A DNA stretch of 37,551 bases from Anaerolineae bacterium (GTDB lineage: Bacteria > Chloroflexota > Anaerolineae > Anaerolineales > Anaerolineaceae), in assembly GCA_013178185.1 (NCBI GenBank), contig JABLXC010000035.1, forward strand, positions 1 through 37,551, given 5' to 3'. Below the pieces are notes generated by a model, which did no database searches, was not told the origin of the DNA, and saw only the letters and a program-made list of their open reading frames with translations. Positions 1-7,393 of this stretch are shown here, piece after piece. The translations under genes were made by a program, and so were the position numbers. Position 1 is the stretch's first letter. Every line of letters starts with the position of its first letter.

Positions 1-1
1 C

Positions 2-73
2 CATAAGCCTGCACCCAACCATCCCTGGCGTTCACCCATATCTACTCGTAACCCTACTAAAGCTGCTCCCTGA
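2..73 (+). CDS. C-terminal tail of a transposase (5' truncated by window edge)
   Basis: The frame starting at base 2 is open to the TGA at 71-73 and gives 23 residues containing KPAPNHPWR. A short proline-rich tail with N/D-H-P-W-R is, from memory, common at the C-terminus of DDE/rve transposases of the IS481/ISNCY type. The repeats immediately downstream support an insertion-sequence origin. With so few residues the family cannot be fixed. Confidence 0.4.
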   Translation, partial: HKPAPNHPWRSPISTRNPTKAAP

Positions 74-78
74 AAGGG

Positions 79-120
79 GACATTCTAACTTTGGCAGTTT
101 GGGTGACATTTTAACTTTGG
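79..120 (+). repeat. Two direct repeats GACATTYTAACTTTGG
   Basis: GACATTCTAACTTTGG (79-94) and GACATTTTAACTTTGG (105-120) differ at one base and are 26 bp apart. A weaker third match, GGACATTCT, occurs at 175-183. They probably form the transposase-binding subterminal repeats of the element ending near 127. Confidence 0.7.
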
Positions 121-237
121 GCTAACATACTGTCAGGTGTTATTGTCCATTTCATTGCTTCTTGTCCTTGGGTAGGACATTCTGATCTAGCCAAATTAGG
201 ACTTTATCATTTATCCACTCCCATTTCCCAAAAATCC

Positions 238-266
238 TTGACGAGGCTATATCGTCTGTTTATAAT
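238..266 (+). promoter_or_regulatory. Sigma-70 type promoter for the KimA-like/TrkA operon
   Basis: TTGACG at 238-243 and a perfect TATAAT at 261-266 are separated by 17 bp. Transcription would start near 273 and give a leader of about 42 bases before the ATG at 315. The rest of 128-314 shows no gene and no convincing structured RNA; a DnaA-box-like TTATCCACT lies at 211-219. Confidence 0.8.
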
Positions 267-314
267 CAATTGTTTTGTGGGTGGAATTGCCCGCATTATT
301 TTTAGGGTCAATAT

Positions 315-2255
315 ATGAATATTGATGACAATAATGGGACGACTGTTCTCTGGCGGAAAACCGGCTATAAACCGCCGCGATCGATCCGTTCCTGGTTAAT
401 AGGGCGTCCCTTACCGACAGCCGACGCCCCCCATCAGACAATCGGGAAAGCGATCGGTCTGGCGGTGTTTTCTTCCGATGCGATGTCTTCGGTGGCCTAT
501 GCCCCGCAAGAAATGTTGGTTATCCTGGCAGTTGCGGGGACAGCGGCTTTTAGTTATTCGATTCCGCTGGCGTTTGCAATTGTTGGTTTGTTGGCAATCT
601 TGACGTTTTCGTACGAGCAGACAATTCATGCTTACCCCAGTGGGGGCGGGGCATATATTGTCGCCAGGGATAATCTGGGTGAGCTGCCAGCACAAATTGC
701 TGCTGCGGCTTTGTTGACAGGTTACGTTCTGACCGTTTCGGTTTCTATCGCGTCTGGAGTTGCTCAAATTGTGTCAGTTTATCCGGCCTTGTACGCGTGG
801 CGCGTTTGGATCTCGGTTGCTTTTATCATCTTTGTGATGCTGATTAACCTGCGCGGAGTGCGGGAGTCCGGCATTACTTTTGCAATTCCAACGTATTTCT
901 TTCTCGTGATGATGTACTTGACGGTCCTGCTTGGGCTATTCAAATGGTTAACTGGTTCATTAGGAACAGTCATAGACCCGCCCGAATTAGAGATGGCTCA
1001 TGCCCTTCAACCGGTGACTTTATTTCTAATTCTCAAGGCTTTTACCAGCGGAAACTCAGCCCTGACAGGCGTAGAAGCGATTTCGAACGGCATTCCAGCG
1101 TTTCGAGAACCCAAGAGCCGAAACGCCGGCATTACGCTGATCATTATGGCAACAATCCTGGGTTCTCTTTTATTGGGGATAACAACTCTGGCTTATCAAA
1201 TTGGCGCCATACCCTCTGAAGGAGAGACTGTAATTTCCCAATTAGCCCGAACAGTTTTCGATAATCGTGGAATTTTGTATCTTCTGACGATTGCCTCGAC
1301 GACGGTCATCCTTGTCATGGCTGCCAATACGGCATTTGCGGATTTTCCAAGGTTGAGCGCGATTGCGGCGACAGATGGCTTTTTGCCCCGCCAGTTGACC
1401 TATCGCGGCAGCCGCCTGGTCTATTCAAGGGGAATAGCTGCGCTTGCAATGATTGCGAGTGCACTGGTGATCGTTTTTCAGGCAAGTGTAAGCCGGTTAA
1501 TCCCCTTGTATGCCATTGGTGTGTTTCTCTCGTTCACTTTATCCCAGGCAGGGATGGCTCACCGCTGGTGGAAGTCGGGTCATCTTAAACCGGGAGAAGA
1601 AAAGAAAGAGCGCGGGTCGATCGTAAAATTTGACCCGCATTGGCAGTTCAAGATGGCTGTGAATGCCCTTGGAACTGCGCTTACATTGCTTGTGACGATC
1701 GTTTTTGCGGTTACAAAATTTGCAGATGGCGCCTGGATTGTCATCATTTTGATTCCTTTCCTGGTCACTATTTTCACATCTATTCATCGGCATTATCAGA
1801 ATGTTGCAAAAGCTCTCTCTCTGGAAAAATTTACCGATAAGACGTGGGTAAAACGCCATCGAGTGATCATTTTGGTTGGCGGCGTTCACCGAGGTTCACT
1901 GGCCGGCCTTCGATATGCCCGAATGCTCTCAGACGATATTACCGCAGTACATATCTCTATTGACGCTGAAGAAACAGAAAGAATAAAGAAGAAATGGGAG
2001 AAGTGGGGAGAGGGAGTACGCCTTGTGATCCTGGAATCACCTTACCGCTTGTTCCTTGAGCCATTTCTCGAATATATTGACCAAATTGACGCGCAGCGAC
2101 ATCCAAATGAACTGATCACGATCGTGGTGCCTCATTTCGTCTCCCGCCGTTACTTCAGCAACCTTTTGCATGCTCGTACTGCAAATACGCTACGCGAGGT
2201 ATTATTACACCGAAAAGAGATCGTGATTACCGAAGTGCCCTACGAAGTAGATTGA
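315..2255 (+). CDS. APC-superfamily permease, KimA-like potassium importer
   Basis: A 646-residue integral membrane protein with about 12 hydrophobic segments followed by a soluble C-terminal part. The N-terminal SSDAMSSVAYAPQE and YPSGGGAYIVARDNLGE motifs and the C-terminal GVHRGSLAGLRYARMLS region agree by eye with the KimA (YdaO) family. That family is known to import K+ in Bacillus through an APC fold with a cytosolic USP-like tail. Two RCK/TrkA proteins follow after 18 bp, which supports potassium over amino acids as the substrate, but this is inference. The ATG at 315 is used, as nothing upstream is in frame; its ribosome binding site is weak (AGGG at 304-307). Confidence 0.82.
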   Translation: MNIDDNNGTTVLWRKTGYKPPRSIRSWLIGRPLPTADAPHQTIGKAIGLAVFSSDAMSSVAYAPQEMLVILAVAGTAAFSYSIPLAFAIVGLLAILTFSYEQTIHAYPSGGGAYIVARDNLGELPAQIAAAALLTGYVLTVSVSIASGVAQIVSVYPALYAWRVWISVAFIIFVMLINLRGVRESGITFAIPTYFFLVMMYLTVLLGLFKWLTGSLGTVIDPPELEMAHALQPVTLFLILKAFTSGNSALTGVEAISNGIPAFREPKSRNAGITLIIMATILGSLLLGITTLAYQIGAIPSEGETVISQLARTVFDNRGILYLLTIASTTVILVMAANTAFADFPRLSAIAATDGFLPRQLTYRGSRLVYSRGIAALAMIASALVIVFQASVSRLIPLYAIGVFLSFTLSQAGMAHRWWKSGHLKPGEEKKERGSIVKFDPHWQFKMAVNALGTALTLLVTIVFAVTKFADGAWIVIILIPFLVTIFTSIHRHYQNVAKALSLEKFTDKTWVKRHRVIILVGGVHRGSLAGLRYARMLSDDITAVHISIDAEETERIKKKWEKWGEGVRLVILESPYRLFLEPFLEYIDQIDAQRHPNELITIVVPHFVSRRYFSNLLHARTANTLREVLLHRKEIVITEVPYEVD

Positions 2256-2273
2256 TTTTTTGAGGCGAACCAT

Positions 2274-2936
2274 ATGAAAGTAATTGTTGTGGGTTGTGGA
2301 AGATTTGGGGTTGAGCTGGCTTATCATCTAAGCAAACGCGGAGATGAGGTGGTCGTGTTGGATGCCTCTTCGGATGCGTTCAGCAACCTACCGCAAGACT
2401 TCGACGGAAGGCTCGTCGAAGGGGATGCAATGAACCAGGATGTCCTGTTGCGAGCCGACATTGAAGAGGCGGATGCACTGGCTGCGGTTACGAACAGCGA
2501 TGTCTTAAATCTTGTGGTAGGGCGGATCGCGCGTGAGGTTTATAACGTGCCTAATGTCGTTGCTCGGAATTATGAGGTTTTTACGCGAGAGCTATATGAA
2601 TTGTTTGACCTGCAGGTGGTCAGCGCCGCGACCTGGGGAACGCAGCGAATGATCGAACTGTTAAACCATACGGAAGCGCGCCTGGTTTACTCGGCAGGTA
2701 ATGGAGAGGTCACATTCTATGAAGTAGCCGTTCCGGCAAATTGGGAAGGCAAAACCCTGACTGAAATCTTAAATTGCTCAGGGTGTCAATTAACGGCAGT
2801 GACGCGCGGTGGGAAAGCTTTTATCGCAAGCGACGATTTGGTGTTGGAGTGCGGCGATGTACTCAGCATTTGTGCAACGAACCGCGGAGCTGAAATATTA
2901 AGAGAACGGCTGGCCGACGCCAGGGGGGAGGCTTGA
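2274..2936 (+). CDS. trkA: TrkA-type NAD-binding potassium channel/transport subunit
   Basis: 220 residues with the TrkA/RCK architecture. An N-terminal Rossmann domain (about 1-120) opens with VVGCGRFG (GxGxxG), has an acidic residue ending strand 2 (VVVLDAS) and the LVEGDA segment. A smaller TrkA_C domain (about 135-215) follows. RCK proteins are cytosolic, bind NAD(H) or nucleotides and gate K+ uptake systems such as TrkH/KtrB. No TrkH/KtrB lies in the window; the partner may be the upstream KimA-like permease. The ATG has GAGGCG upstream. The gene is separated by one base from the second TrkA gene, so a heteromeric pair is plausible. Confidence 0.88.
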   Translation: MKVIVVGCGRFGVELAYHLSKRGDEVVVLDASSDAFSNLPQDFDGRLVEGDAMNQDVLLRADIEEADALAAVTNSDVLNLVVGRIAREVYNVPNVVARNYEVFTRELYELFDLQVVSAATWGTQRMIELLNHTEARLVYSAGNGEVTFYEVAVPANWEGKTLTEILNCSGCQLTAVTRGGKAFIASDDLVLECGDVLSICATNRGAEILRERLADARGEA

Positions 2937-2937
2937 C

Positions 2938-3621
2938 ATGAAAGTGGTTATTGTCGGCGGCGGGCGGACAGGCACCCAACTGGCCAGACTTCTTCTCCAG
3001 CAAAATTATGATGTTCATCTTGTCGAAGAACGCCGGGATGTTTTGGCTCGCATTCACCGCGAGTTGCCAACGGAAATTATTCATGAGGGGAACCCCGTGG
3101 ATCTGGCCGTCCTGGAGCAGGCGGGCATCCAATCTGCGGATGTTGTGACGGCGTGTACTTCAATTGACGAAGTCAACCTGGTAGTCTGTTATGTTGCCCG
3201 TACGCGCTATAAAGTGCGTAGAACGATCGCTCGGGTGAATGATCCCAGAGATGCCTGGCTCTTCAAGGATCTGTTCTGCGTGGATGTCGCTGTGAATCAG
3301 GCTGCGATCATGTCGCGCCTCATTGAAGAAGAAATGTCTATGGGCGATATGATGACGCTCCTAAAATTGCGGCGGGGTAATTACTCACTGGTCGAAGAAA
3401 AAATTCCTGAAGGCGCATCTGGGATTGGTCTGGCGATTAAGGATTTAAGTATCGAAGGGGTGGTCATTGCTGCCATCATTCGCCACGGTGAAGTTATTGT
3501 TCCGCGCGGTGTTACCACCTTTGAAGCTGGCGATGAGGTTCTTGCTGTCACTGATCCAGAAGGAGCTCAAAAGCTGGCAGAATTGTTTAAAAGGCCGAGC
3601 CAGGTGAAAGCGAACCCCTAA
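2938..3621 (+). CDS. trkA: Second TrkA-type potassium uptake regulatory subunit
   Basis: 227 residues, a paralogue of the preceding protein. The N-terminal Rossmann motif is VGGGRTG, with EE at the end of strand 2 (HLVEERRD). The C-terminal TrkA_C part (about 130-215) contains EGASGIGLAIKDL and ends in the usual GDEVLAVTDPEG strand. The start ATG follows the preceding TGA by one base and has a strong GGGGGGAGG ribosome binding site inside the upstream gene. Tandem RCK proteins commonly form octameric rings as hetero- or homo-oligomers. Last gene of the operon; a promoter for rpmH follows at once. Confidence 0.88.
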   Translation: MKVVIVGGGRTGTQLARLLLQQNYDVHLVEERRDVLARIHRELPTEIIHEGNPVDLAVLEQAGIQSADVVTACTSIDEVNLVVCYVARTRYKVRRTIARVNDPRDAWLFKDLFCVDVAVNQAAIMSRLIEEEMSMGDMMTLLKLRRGNYSLVEEKIPEGASGIGLAIKDLSIEGVVIAAIIRHGEVIVPRGVTTFEAGDEVLAVTDPEGAQKLAELFKRPSQVKANP

Positions 3622-3631
3622 AAAATTCGGT

Positions 3632-3660
3632 TTGACCGGCCTTTTGCGTTGCGGTATAAT
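3632..3660 (+). promoter_or_regulatory. Promoter of the rpmH-rnpA cluster
   Basis: TTGACC (3632-3637), a 17-bp spacer and a perfect TATAAT (3655-3660) give a near-consensus promoter. The predicted start lies near 3667, leaving a leader of about 55 bases before rpmH. Strong promoters are expected for ribosomal protein genes. Confidence 0.85.
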
Positions 3661-3664
3661 AACT

Positions 3665-3685
3665 TTTCTTGTTATAGACAAGAAA
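3665..3685. promoter_or_regulatory. Palindrome over the rpmH transcription start
   Basis: TTTCTTG (3665-3671) and CAAGAAA (3679-3685) are perfect inverted repeats with a 7-base centre, placed directly after the -10 box. They could be an operator or a hairpin at the mRNA 5' end. No T-run follows, so it is not a terminator. Confidence 0.35.
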
Positions 3686-3721
3686 TTGATCATGAGTTGT
3701 ACGGGAGTGTAAGAGAATAAC

Positions 3722-3895
3722 ATGTCAACAAAACGGACATACCAACCAAAAATCCGCCGCCGGGTCCGTGTTCACGGTTTTCGGCAGCGAATGTCATCTG
3801 CTGATGGACGAGCCGTGCTTAAGAGGCGACGCCTGCGCGGCCGGTATAAACTGGCGCCTACGTCCAACAACAGCGTTAAGAAAGTAAAATGGTAG
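3722..3895 (+). CDS. rpmH: Large ribosomal subunit protein bL34
   Basis: 57 residues starting [20 protein letters not shown] and containing the diagnostic [24 protein letters not shown] segments of bL34, which binds 23S rRNA near the exit tunnel. It carries a few extra N-terminal residues and a 16-residue C-terminal tail (about YKLAP to VKW) beyond the common 44-46 residue form. It is first in the cluster and is followed after 89 bp by rnpA, the usual order. The gene is short but the sequence match is unambiguous. Confidence 0.96.
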   Translation: MSTKRTYQPKIRRRVRVHGFRQRMSSADGRAVLKRRRLRGRYKLAPTSNNSVKKVKW

Positions 3896-3984
3896 ATTTT
3901 TCAAAGAACAATAGCGGTAAATCCGATCTAAGCCAGGGCAACGCGGTTGTGGTGTGGTAGCAATGCCAGAAGAACAGGTGATCG

Positions 3985-4353
3985 GTGAAGCGCCGTTACC
4001 GCCTGACCCGGACATCAGATTTCAAGCGGGTGCGGCTTTTTGGAAAATCGTTTGCCCACCCGTTGATTGTTTTAATCCTGGCCAGGAATTCCCTATCCAA
4101 TACAAGGGTTGGCATCACAACCAGCCGCGCAATTACCAAAGCGGTTTATCGAAATCGAGCCAAAAGACAGCTCAGAGCCTGGATAGAAAGCTATTTAGGC
4201 GACCTCGAACCGGGTTGGGATGTGCTGCTTATAACCAGGCCACTGATCTGCCAGGCATCTTTTGATGATATTGGAAAGGCCGTCCAAGATGTCTTTACCA
4301 GAGCAAGATTGTTGCGATCAGGAGATCAGCGCGGAAGACAAGCCGAATCCTGA
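3985..4353 (+). CDS. rnpA: Ribonuclease P protein component
   Basis: 122 residues with GTG start (AGGTGA ribosome binding site just upstream). It shows the RnpA fold signatures: [14 protein letters not shown] at the N-terminus, [17 protein letters not shown] and the RNRAKRQLR basic helix (the RNR motif) that contacts the RNase P RNA. It helps the ribozyme remove 5' leaders from pre-tRNA. The protein is basic and of normal family length. The 3' end overlaps the yidD reading frame, an arrangement also known in other bacteria. A longer frame overlapping its 5' half in another phase is a shadow. Confidence 0.95.
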   Translation: MKRRYRLTRTSDFKRVRLFGKSFAHPLIVLILARNSLSNTRVGITTSRAITKAVYRNRAKRQLRAWIESYLGDLEPGWDVLLITRPLICQASFDDIGKAVQDVFTRARLLRSGDQRGRQAES

Positions 4354-4618
4354 ATATTCCTCAGAGCCGAGATTGCGTGATTTATCGCTCACTCTTTGGA
4401 ATTTGCCGAAATGGTTGTTGCTGGCTTTGATTCGCTTATACCAAATGATTGTTTCACCTGCTCTGGCGCCGAATACCTGTCGTTTTTATCCAAGTTGTTC
4501 TCATTATGGCTATCAGGCGATTTATAAGTATGGGGCGGTGAAAGGCAGTTTTATGGCGGTGTGGCGAGTTGTCCGTTGTAACCCTTTTAATCCCGGCGGG
4601 TTTGATCCTGTGCCGTAA
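4289..4618 (+). CDS. yidD: Membrane protein insertion efficiency factor YidD
   Basis: The conserved YidD core fills the second half: [13 protein letters not shown], then [18 protein letters not shown] with the three cysteines, then [16 protein letters not shown] and GGFDPVP at the end. YidD is a small membrane-associated protein thought to aid YidC-dependent insertion. The start is uncertain. ATGs occur at 4262, 4265 and 4289, all inside rnpA; 4289 is used because GGAAAGG precedes it at about 12 bases. The N-terminal 40 residues before the amphipathic helix are longer than usual. Confidence 0.9.
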   Translation: MSLPEQDCCDQEISAEDKPNPEYSSEPRLRDLSLTLWNLPKWLLLALIRLYQMIVSPALAPNTCRFYPSCSHYGYQAIYKYGAVKGSFMAVWRVVRCNPFNPGGFDPVP

Positions 4619-4652
4619 CTTAAAACTTACATTATGTCGAGAAAACAATCCG

Positions 4653-5711
4653 ATGAAATCTAGAATTGTATTTACCTTAATCATGTCTCTGATTTTAGCA
4701 GCCCTGTTGACTTCTTGTTCTGGCAGTATGACCGCAACCAGTTGGCCTGGGTACAGCGTCTTTGAGGACAAGATTTTTCTTTCCTACCAGACTGGTGTGT
4801 TTGCAATCAATTTAAATAATGGGAATCTCGTCTGGCAATATCCAGAAAAAGCAGAAAGCCGCCGAAATTATTACGCTTCCCCTCAGGTCGCGGATGGACA
4901 GGTGATTGTCGGGGACTATCTGAATACGTTGCACAGTTTGAACCTGGAGAACGGGACTGAGAAATGGATTTACGATACCGTCAATGGTCGGTTTATTTCA
5001 GGGGTAGCAGTGGTAAAGGATACGATTCTAGCATCCGCGTCGGATAATTATCTCTATGCTTTTGATCTGAGCGGTGATGTTCGGTGGAAATTTCAGACGA
5101 AGGCTGCCAATTGGGCCAAGCCAGCCAGCGACGGTGTTGCCGCTTACCTGCCCTCGATGGATCACCATCTTTATGCAGTTGACCTGAAGTCTGGCGCCGA
5201 ATTGTGGCAAACAGATTTGGGCGGGGCGGTTGTTGGAGGGCTGGAATTGAACGGCGAACGCTTATATGTAGGCACGCTTTCAAATGAACTGCTGGCTGTT
5301 GATAAAAAGGACGGCAAAGTGGTTTGGCGGTTTGCCGCAGATGGGGCGGTTTGGGCAATCCCAATTTTGAAAGAGGGCGTCTTATATTTTGCCGATACTG
5401 CCAGCACGATTTATGCGCTTGATGCTGAGGCTGGGACCGTCCGCTGGCGAATTTCCGAAGTTGGTGGCCCGATTGTCGGATCCGCAGGTATGATGGAAAA
5501 AGGCCTCGTGTTCCCTACGGAGGATGGAAAGCTGGTGGCTGTTGATTTTAACGGGCAGCGGCTTTGGGAAAAACAAATTAATGGTAAACTGTACAGTAGC
5601 CCTGTTGTGGCTGAGGGTCGTATTATCACAGGCGTCAATGATGGCGACGCTGTGCTAAAAGCGTTTGACTTCAACGGCAGCGAACTTTGGTCGTTTGCCC
5701 TCCCGAAGTAG
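4653..5711 (+). CDS. PQQ-repeat (BamB-like) beta-propeller lipoprotein
   Basis: 352 residues. Starting at ATG 4653 gives a clean lipoprotein signal peptide: MKSR, a hydrophobic stretch and the lipobox LLTSC, with Cys about residue 21. The longer in-frame start at 4569 would bury this and overlap yidD. The mature part is built of repeated units with A-x-D/N-x-x-x-G-x-x-x-W sequences (NLVWQY, EKWIYD, DVRWKF, AELWQT, KVVWRF, TVRWRI, ELWSF), that is a 7-8 bladed PQQ-like propeller. BamB has this fold, but no other Bam proteins are seen, and the repeat type is shared by many extracytoplasmic proteins. Its position between yidD and yidC suggests an envelope role; the function is unknown. Confidence 0.8.
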   Translation: MKSRIVFTLIMSLILAALLTSCSGSMTATSWPGYSVFEDKIFLSYQTGVFAINLNNGNLVWQYPEKAESRRNYYASPQVADGQVIVGDYLNTLHSLNLENGTEKWIYDTVNGRFISGVAVVKDTILASASDNYLYAFDLSGDVRWKFQTKAANWAKPASDGVAAYLPSMDHHLYAVDLKSGAELWQTDLGGAVVGGLELNGERLYVGTLSNELLAVDKKDGKVVWRFAADGAVWAIPILKEGVLYFADTASTIYALDAEAGTVRWRISEVGGPIVGSAGMMEKGLVFPTEDGKLVAVDFNGQRLWEKQINGKLYSSPVVAEGRIITGVNDGDAVLKAFDFNGSELWSFALPK

Positions 5712-5726
5712 AGGTAGGAATTAAAT

Positions 5727-6518
5727 ATGTGGGAAGCTTTCATTTCCATCTTTATCAATGTTCTTCTGTTCATCTACCAGGTGGTCGGTAACTTTGGTGT
5801 TGCCATCATCCTGTTTACCCTCTTGGTTCGGTTGGTAACACACCCTTTGACGGTTCAACAGCTTAAAGGCGCTTCGGCAATGCAGGATTTGCAGAAGGAC
5901 AAGCGTTGGATCGAAATCCAAGCGAAGTATAAAAACGATCGCGAAAAGTTGGCGCAAGAGCAAATGGCTTTGTATAAGGAATTGGGGATCAGCCCATTTT
6001 CTTCCTGTCTTCCCACGCTGATCCAGTTTCCGATCATCATCGGCCTGTATCAGGCTGTCATTCAGGCTCTGGCTGCTACCCCTATCGAACTGTTCCGGTT
6101 AACTAAGTATGTATGGGGGGATTTTCTAAACGTTGGTGCACTCATCCCCTTGAATAGCCATTTCCTGTGGATGGATTTGAGCCAACCAGAGCGATTGAAT
6201 CTGACCTTTTTGCCATTTGGAATTCCCGTTTTGGCGATTGTAGTAACGGTAACAACCTATATTCAGTCAAAGATGATGTCGCCTGCCCCTTCATCGGGAG
6301 GACAAAAAGATCAAGCTGCGATGATGTCCAGCATGATGAATATTTACATGCCTCTTCTGATGGGATGGTTGGCCTGGTCTCTGGCCTCAGGTCTGGCATT
6401 GTACTTCCTTGCCTCGAACCTGATTGGGATTTTGCAATATGCATTGCTCGGAAAATTGAACTGGCGCAACCTACTTCCACAAAAAAAGGAAGTGGTTGCA
6501 AAAGCATCAAAGAAGTGA
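5727..6518 (+). CDS. yidC: Membrane protein insertase YidC/Oxa1 family
   Basis: 263 residues with five hydrophobic segments, the short form without the large periplasmic domain of proteobacterial YidC. Seen: TLLVRLVTHPL with the conserved Arg of the hydrophilic groove (about residue 36), the coiled region KYKNDREKLAQEQMALYKELG, and ISPFSSCLPTLIQFPI, the family signature. The C-terminus is Lys-rich, as in ribosome-binding YidC forms. It inserts proteins into the cytoplasmic membrane alone or with SecYEG. It follows the lipoprotein by 15 bp (AGGTAGGAA ribosome binding site) and precedes jag by 27 bp, as in the classical cluster. Confidence 0.95.
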   Translation: MWEAFISIFINVLLFIYQVVGNFGVAIILFTLLVRLVTHPLTVQQLKGASAMQDLQKDKRWIEIQAKYKNDREKLAQEQMALYKELGISPFSSCLPTLIQFPIIIGLYQAVIQALAATPIELFRLTKYVWGDFLNVGALIPLNSHFLWMDLSQPERLNLTFLPFGIPVLAIVVTVTTYIQSKMMSPAPSSGGQKDQAAMMSSMMNIYMPLLMGWLAWSLASGLALYFLASNLIGILQYALLGKLNWRNLLPQKKEVVAKASKK

Positions 6519-6545
6519 TCCGCGTTTCGATTTTGAGGCGAAAGA

Positions 6546-7295
6546 ATGACAGAAGAAAAATCGACTTTGGAGATAATTGCCCCCACCGTAGAAGAAGCCG
6601 TTGAACGCGGCCTTGACCAGTTAGGTCTGCCGCGCGATGCTGTAGATGTCGAAATTCTGGATACGGGCAGCCGAGGTGTGTTTGGATTGGGTGGACGCCA
6701 GGCGCGGGTTCGCCTGACCTTTGGTTTTAGCAAAACCGAAGCTGCTGAAATGCGCCGGGATGTGGAAGAAGAGCTTTTTGCAACCGGCGCGCCACCAAAA
6801 ACAGCCCTCACGCTCGATGAGGAAGACCGATCGCTAAAATTGACCACTATGGTGGTGCGCGACTTGTTAGAGCGCATGAAAGTCCGCGCAAAAGTAAGCG
6901 CAAGTTATCTGCAGCCGGCTGACCCAAAAGAAGCGCCTACCGTAATGGTAGATATCCAGGGGAACGATCTGAGCATTTTAATTGGGCGACGATCTGAGAC
7001 CATTAATGCCCTGCAATACATCACGAACCTGATCGTTGGTAAGGAATTGGGAAGATGGGTTCCTGTTTTGATTGATGTTCAGGGATATCGTACTCGCCGT
7101 GAACGCCAGCTCCGCGCCATGGCACACCGGCTGGCAGAGCAGGTTGTCCAGACGGGCAGGCCTCAAGTGCTGGAGCCAATGCCAGCAAATGAGCGGCGCA
7201 CCATTCACCTTGAACTGCGCGACCATCCTTTGGTGAAAACTGAAAGCGTTGGCGAAGACCCCAATCGTAAGGTCACCATTCTGCTGAAAAAATAA
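6546..7295 (+). CDS. jag: Jag/KhpB (EloR) RNA-binding protein
   Basis: 249 residues with three parts in order: an N-terminal Jag_N domain (about 5-60, EIIAPTVEEAVERGL and the GSRGVFGLGGR loop), a linker, a KH domain (about 130-190) with the GxxG loop LIGRRSETI, and a C-terminal R3H domain (about 190-249, ERRTIHLEL). In Firmicutes this protein acts with KhpA in RNA binding and cell elongation control. It is co-transcribed with yidC in many bacteria, as here. The sequence is typical; the cellular role in this lineage is inferred. Confidence 0.93.
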   Translation: MTEEKSTLEIIAPTVEEAVERGLDQLGLPRDAVDVEILDTGSRGVFGLGGRQARVRLTFGFSKTEAAEMRRDVEEELFATGAPPKTALTLDEEDRSLKLTTMVVRDLLERMKVRAKVSASYLQPADPKEAPTVMVDIQGNDLSILIGRRSETINALQYITNLIVGKELGRWVPVLIDVQGYRTRRERQLRAMAHRLAEQVVQTGRPQVLEPMPANERRTIHLELRDHPLVKTESVGEDPNRKVTILLKK

Positions 7296-7320
7296 GCACC
7301 TGAGCTTGAAAATAATGACG

Positions 7321-7361
7321 AGGCGTTCTTTACAAATCAATATCGTGAGGAACGTCTTTTT
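7321..7361 (+). terminator. Possible intrinsic terminator after jag
   Basis: AGGCGTTC (7321-7328) can pair with GAACGTCT (7350-7357) with one G-U pair, followed by five T. The 21-base loop is long and the stem is modest, so termination would be weak. It lies 26 bp after jag and before the nucleoside phosphorylase gene. Confidence 0.4.
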
Positions 7362-7393
7362 ATGGATGGACAACATAGGTGTGGGAGTGTAAC

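Larger units (their letters stand above)
1..127. mobile_element. Right end of an insertion sequence (partial)
   Basis: The first 73 bases encode the last residues of what looks like a transposase. They are followed by two copies of a subterminal direct repeat (79-94 and 105-120) and then by GGGCTAACA ending at 127. Read from the other strand the end is TGTTAGCCC, that is a TGT...ACA type terminus, and subterminal repeated motifs are typical of IS21- and IS481-type ends. The boundary at 127 is inferred from the TGT/ACA dinucleotide logic only. The left end lies outside the window. Confidence 0.45.

Noticed and set aside
211-219. Replication origin signalled by the DnaA-box-like TTATCCACT
   Set aside because: A single 8-of-9 match, without further boxes, AT-rich repeats or dnaA nearby.
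3954-4265. Long open frame overlapping rnpA in another phase
   Set aside because: No recognisable domain; the overlapping frame encodes an unmistakable RnpA protein, so this is a shadow.
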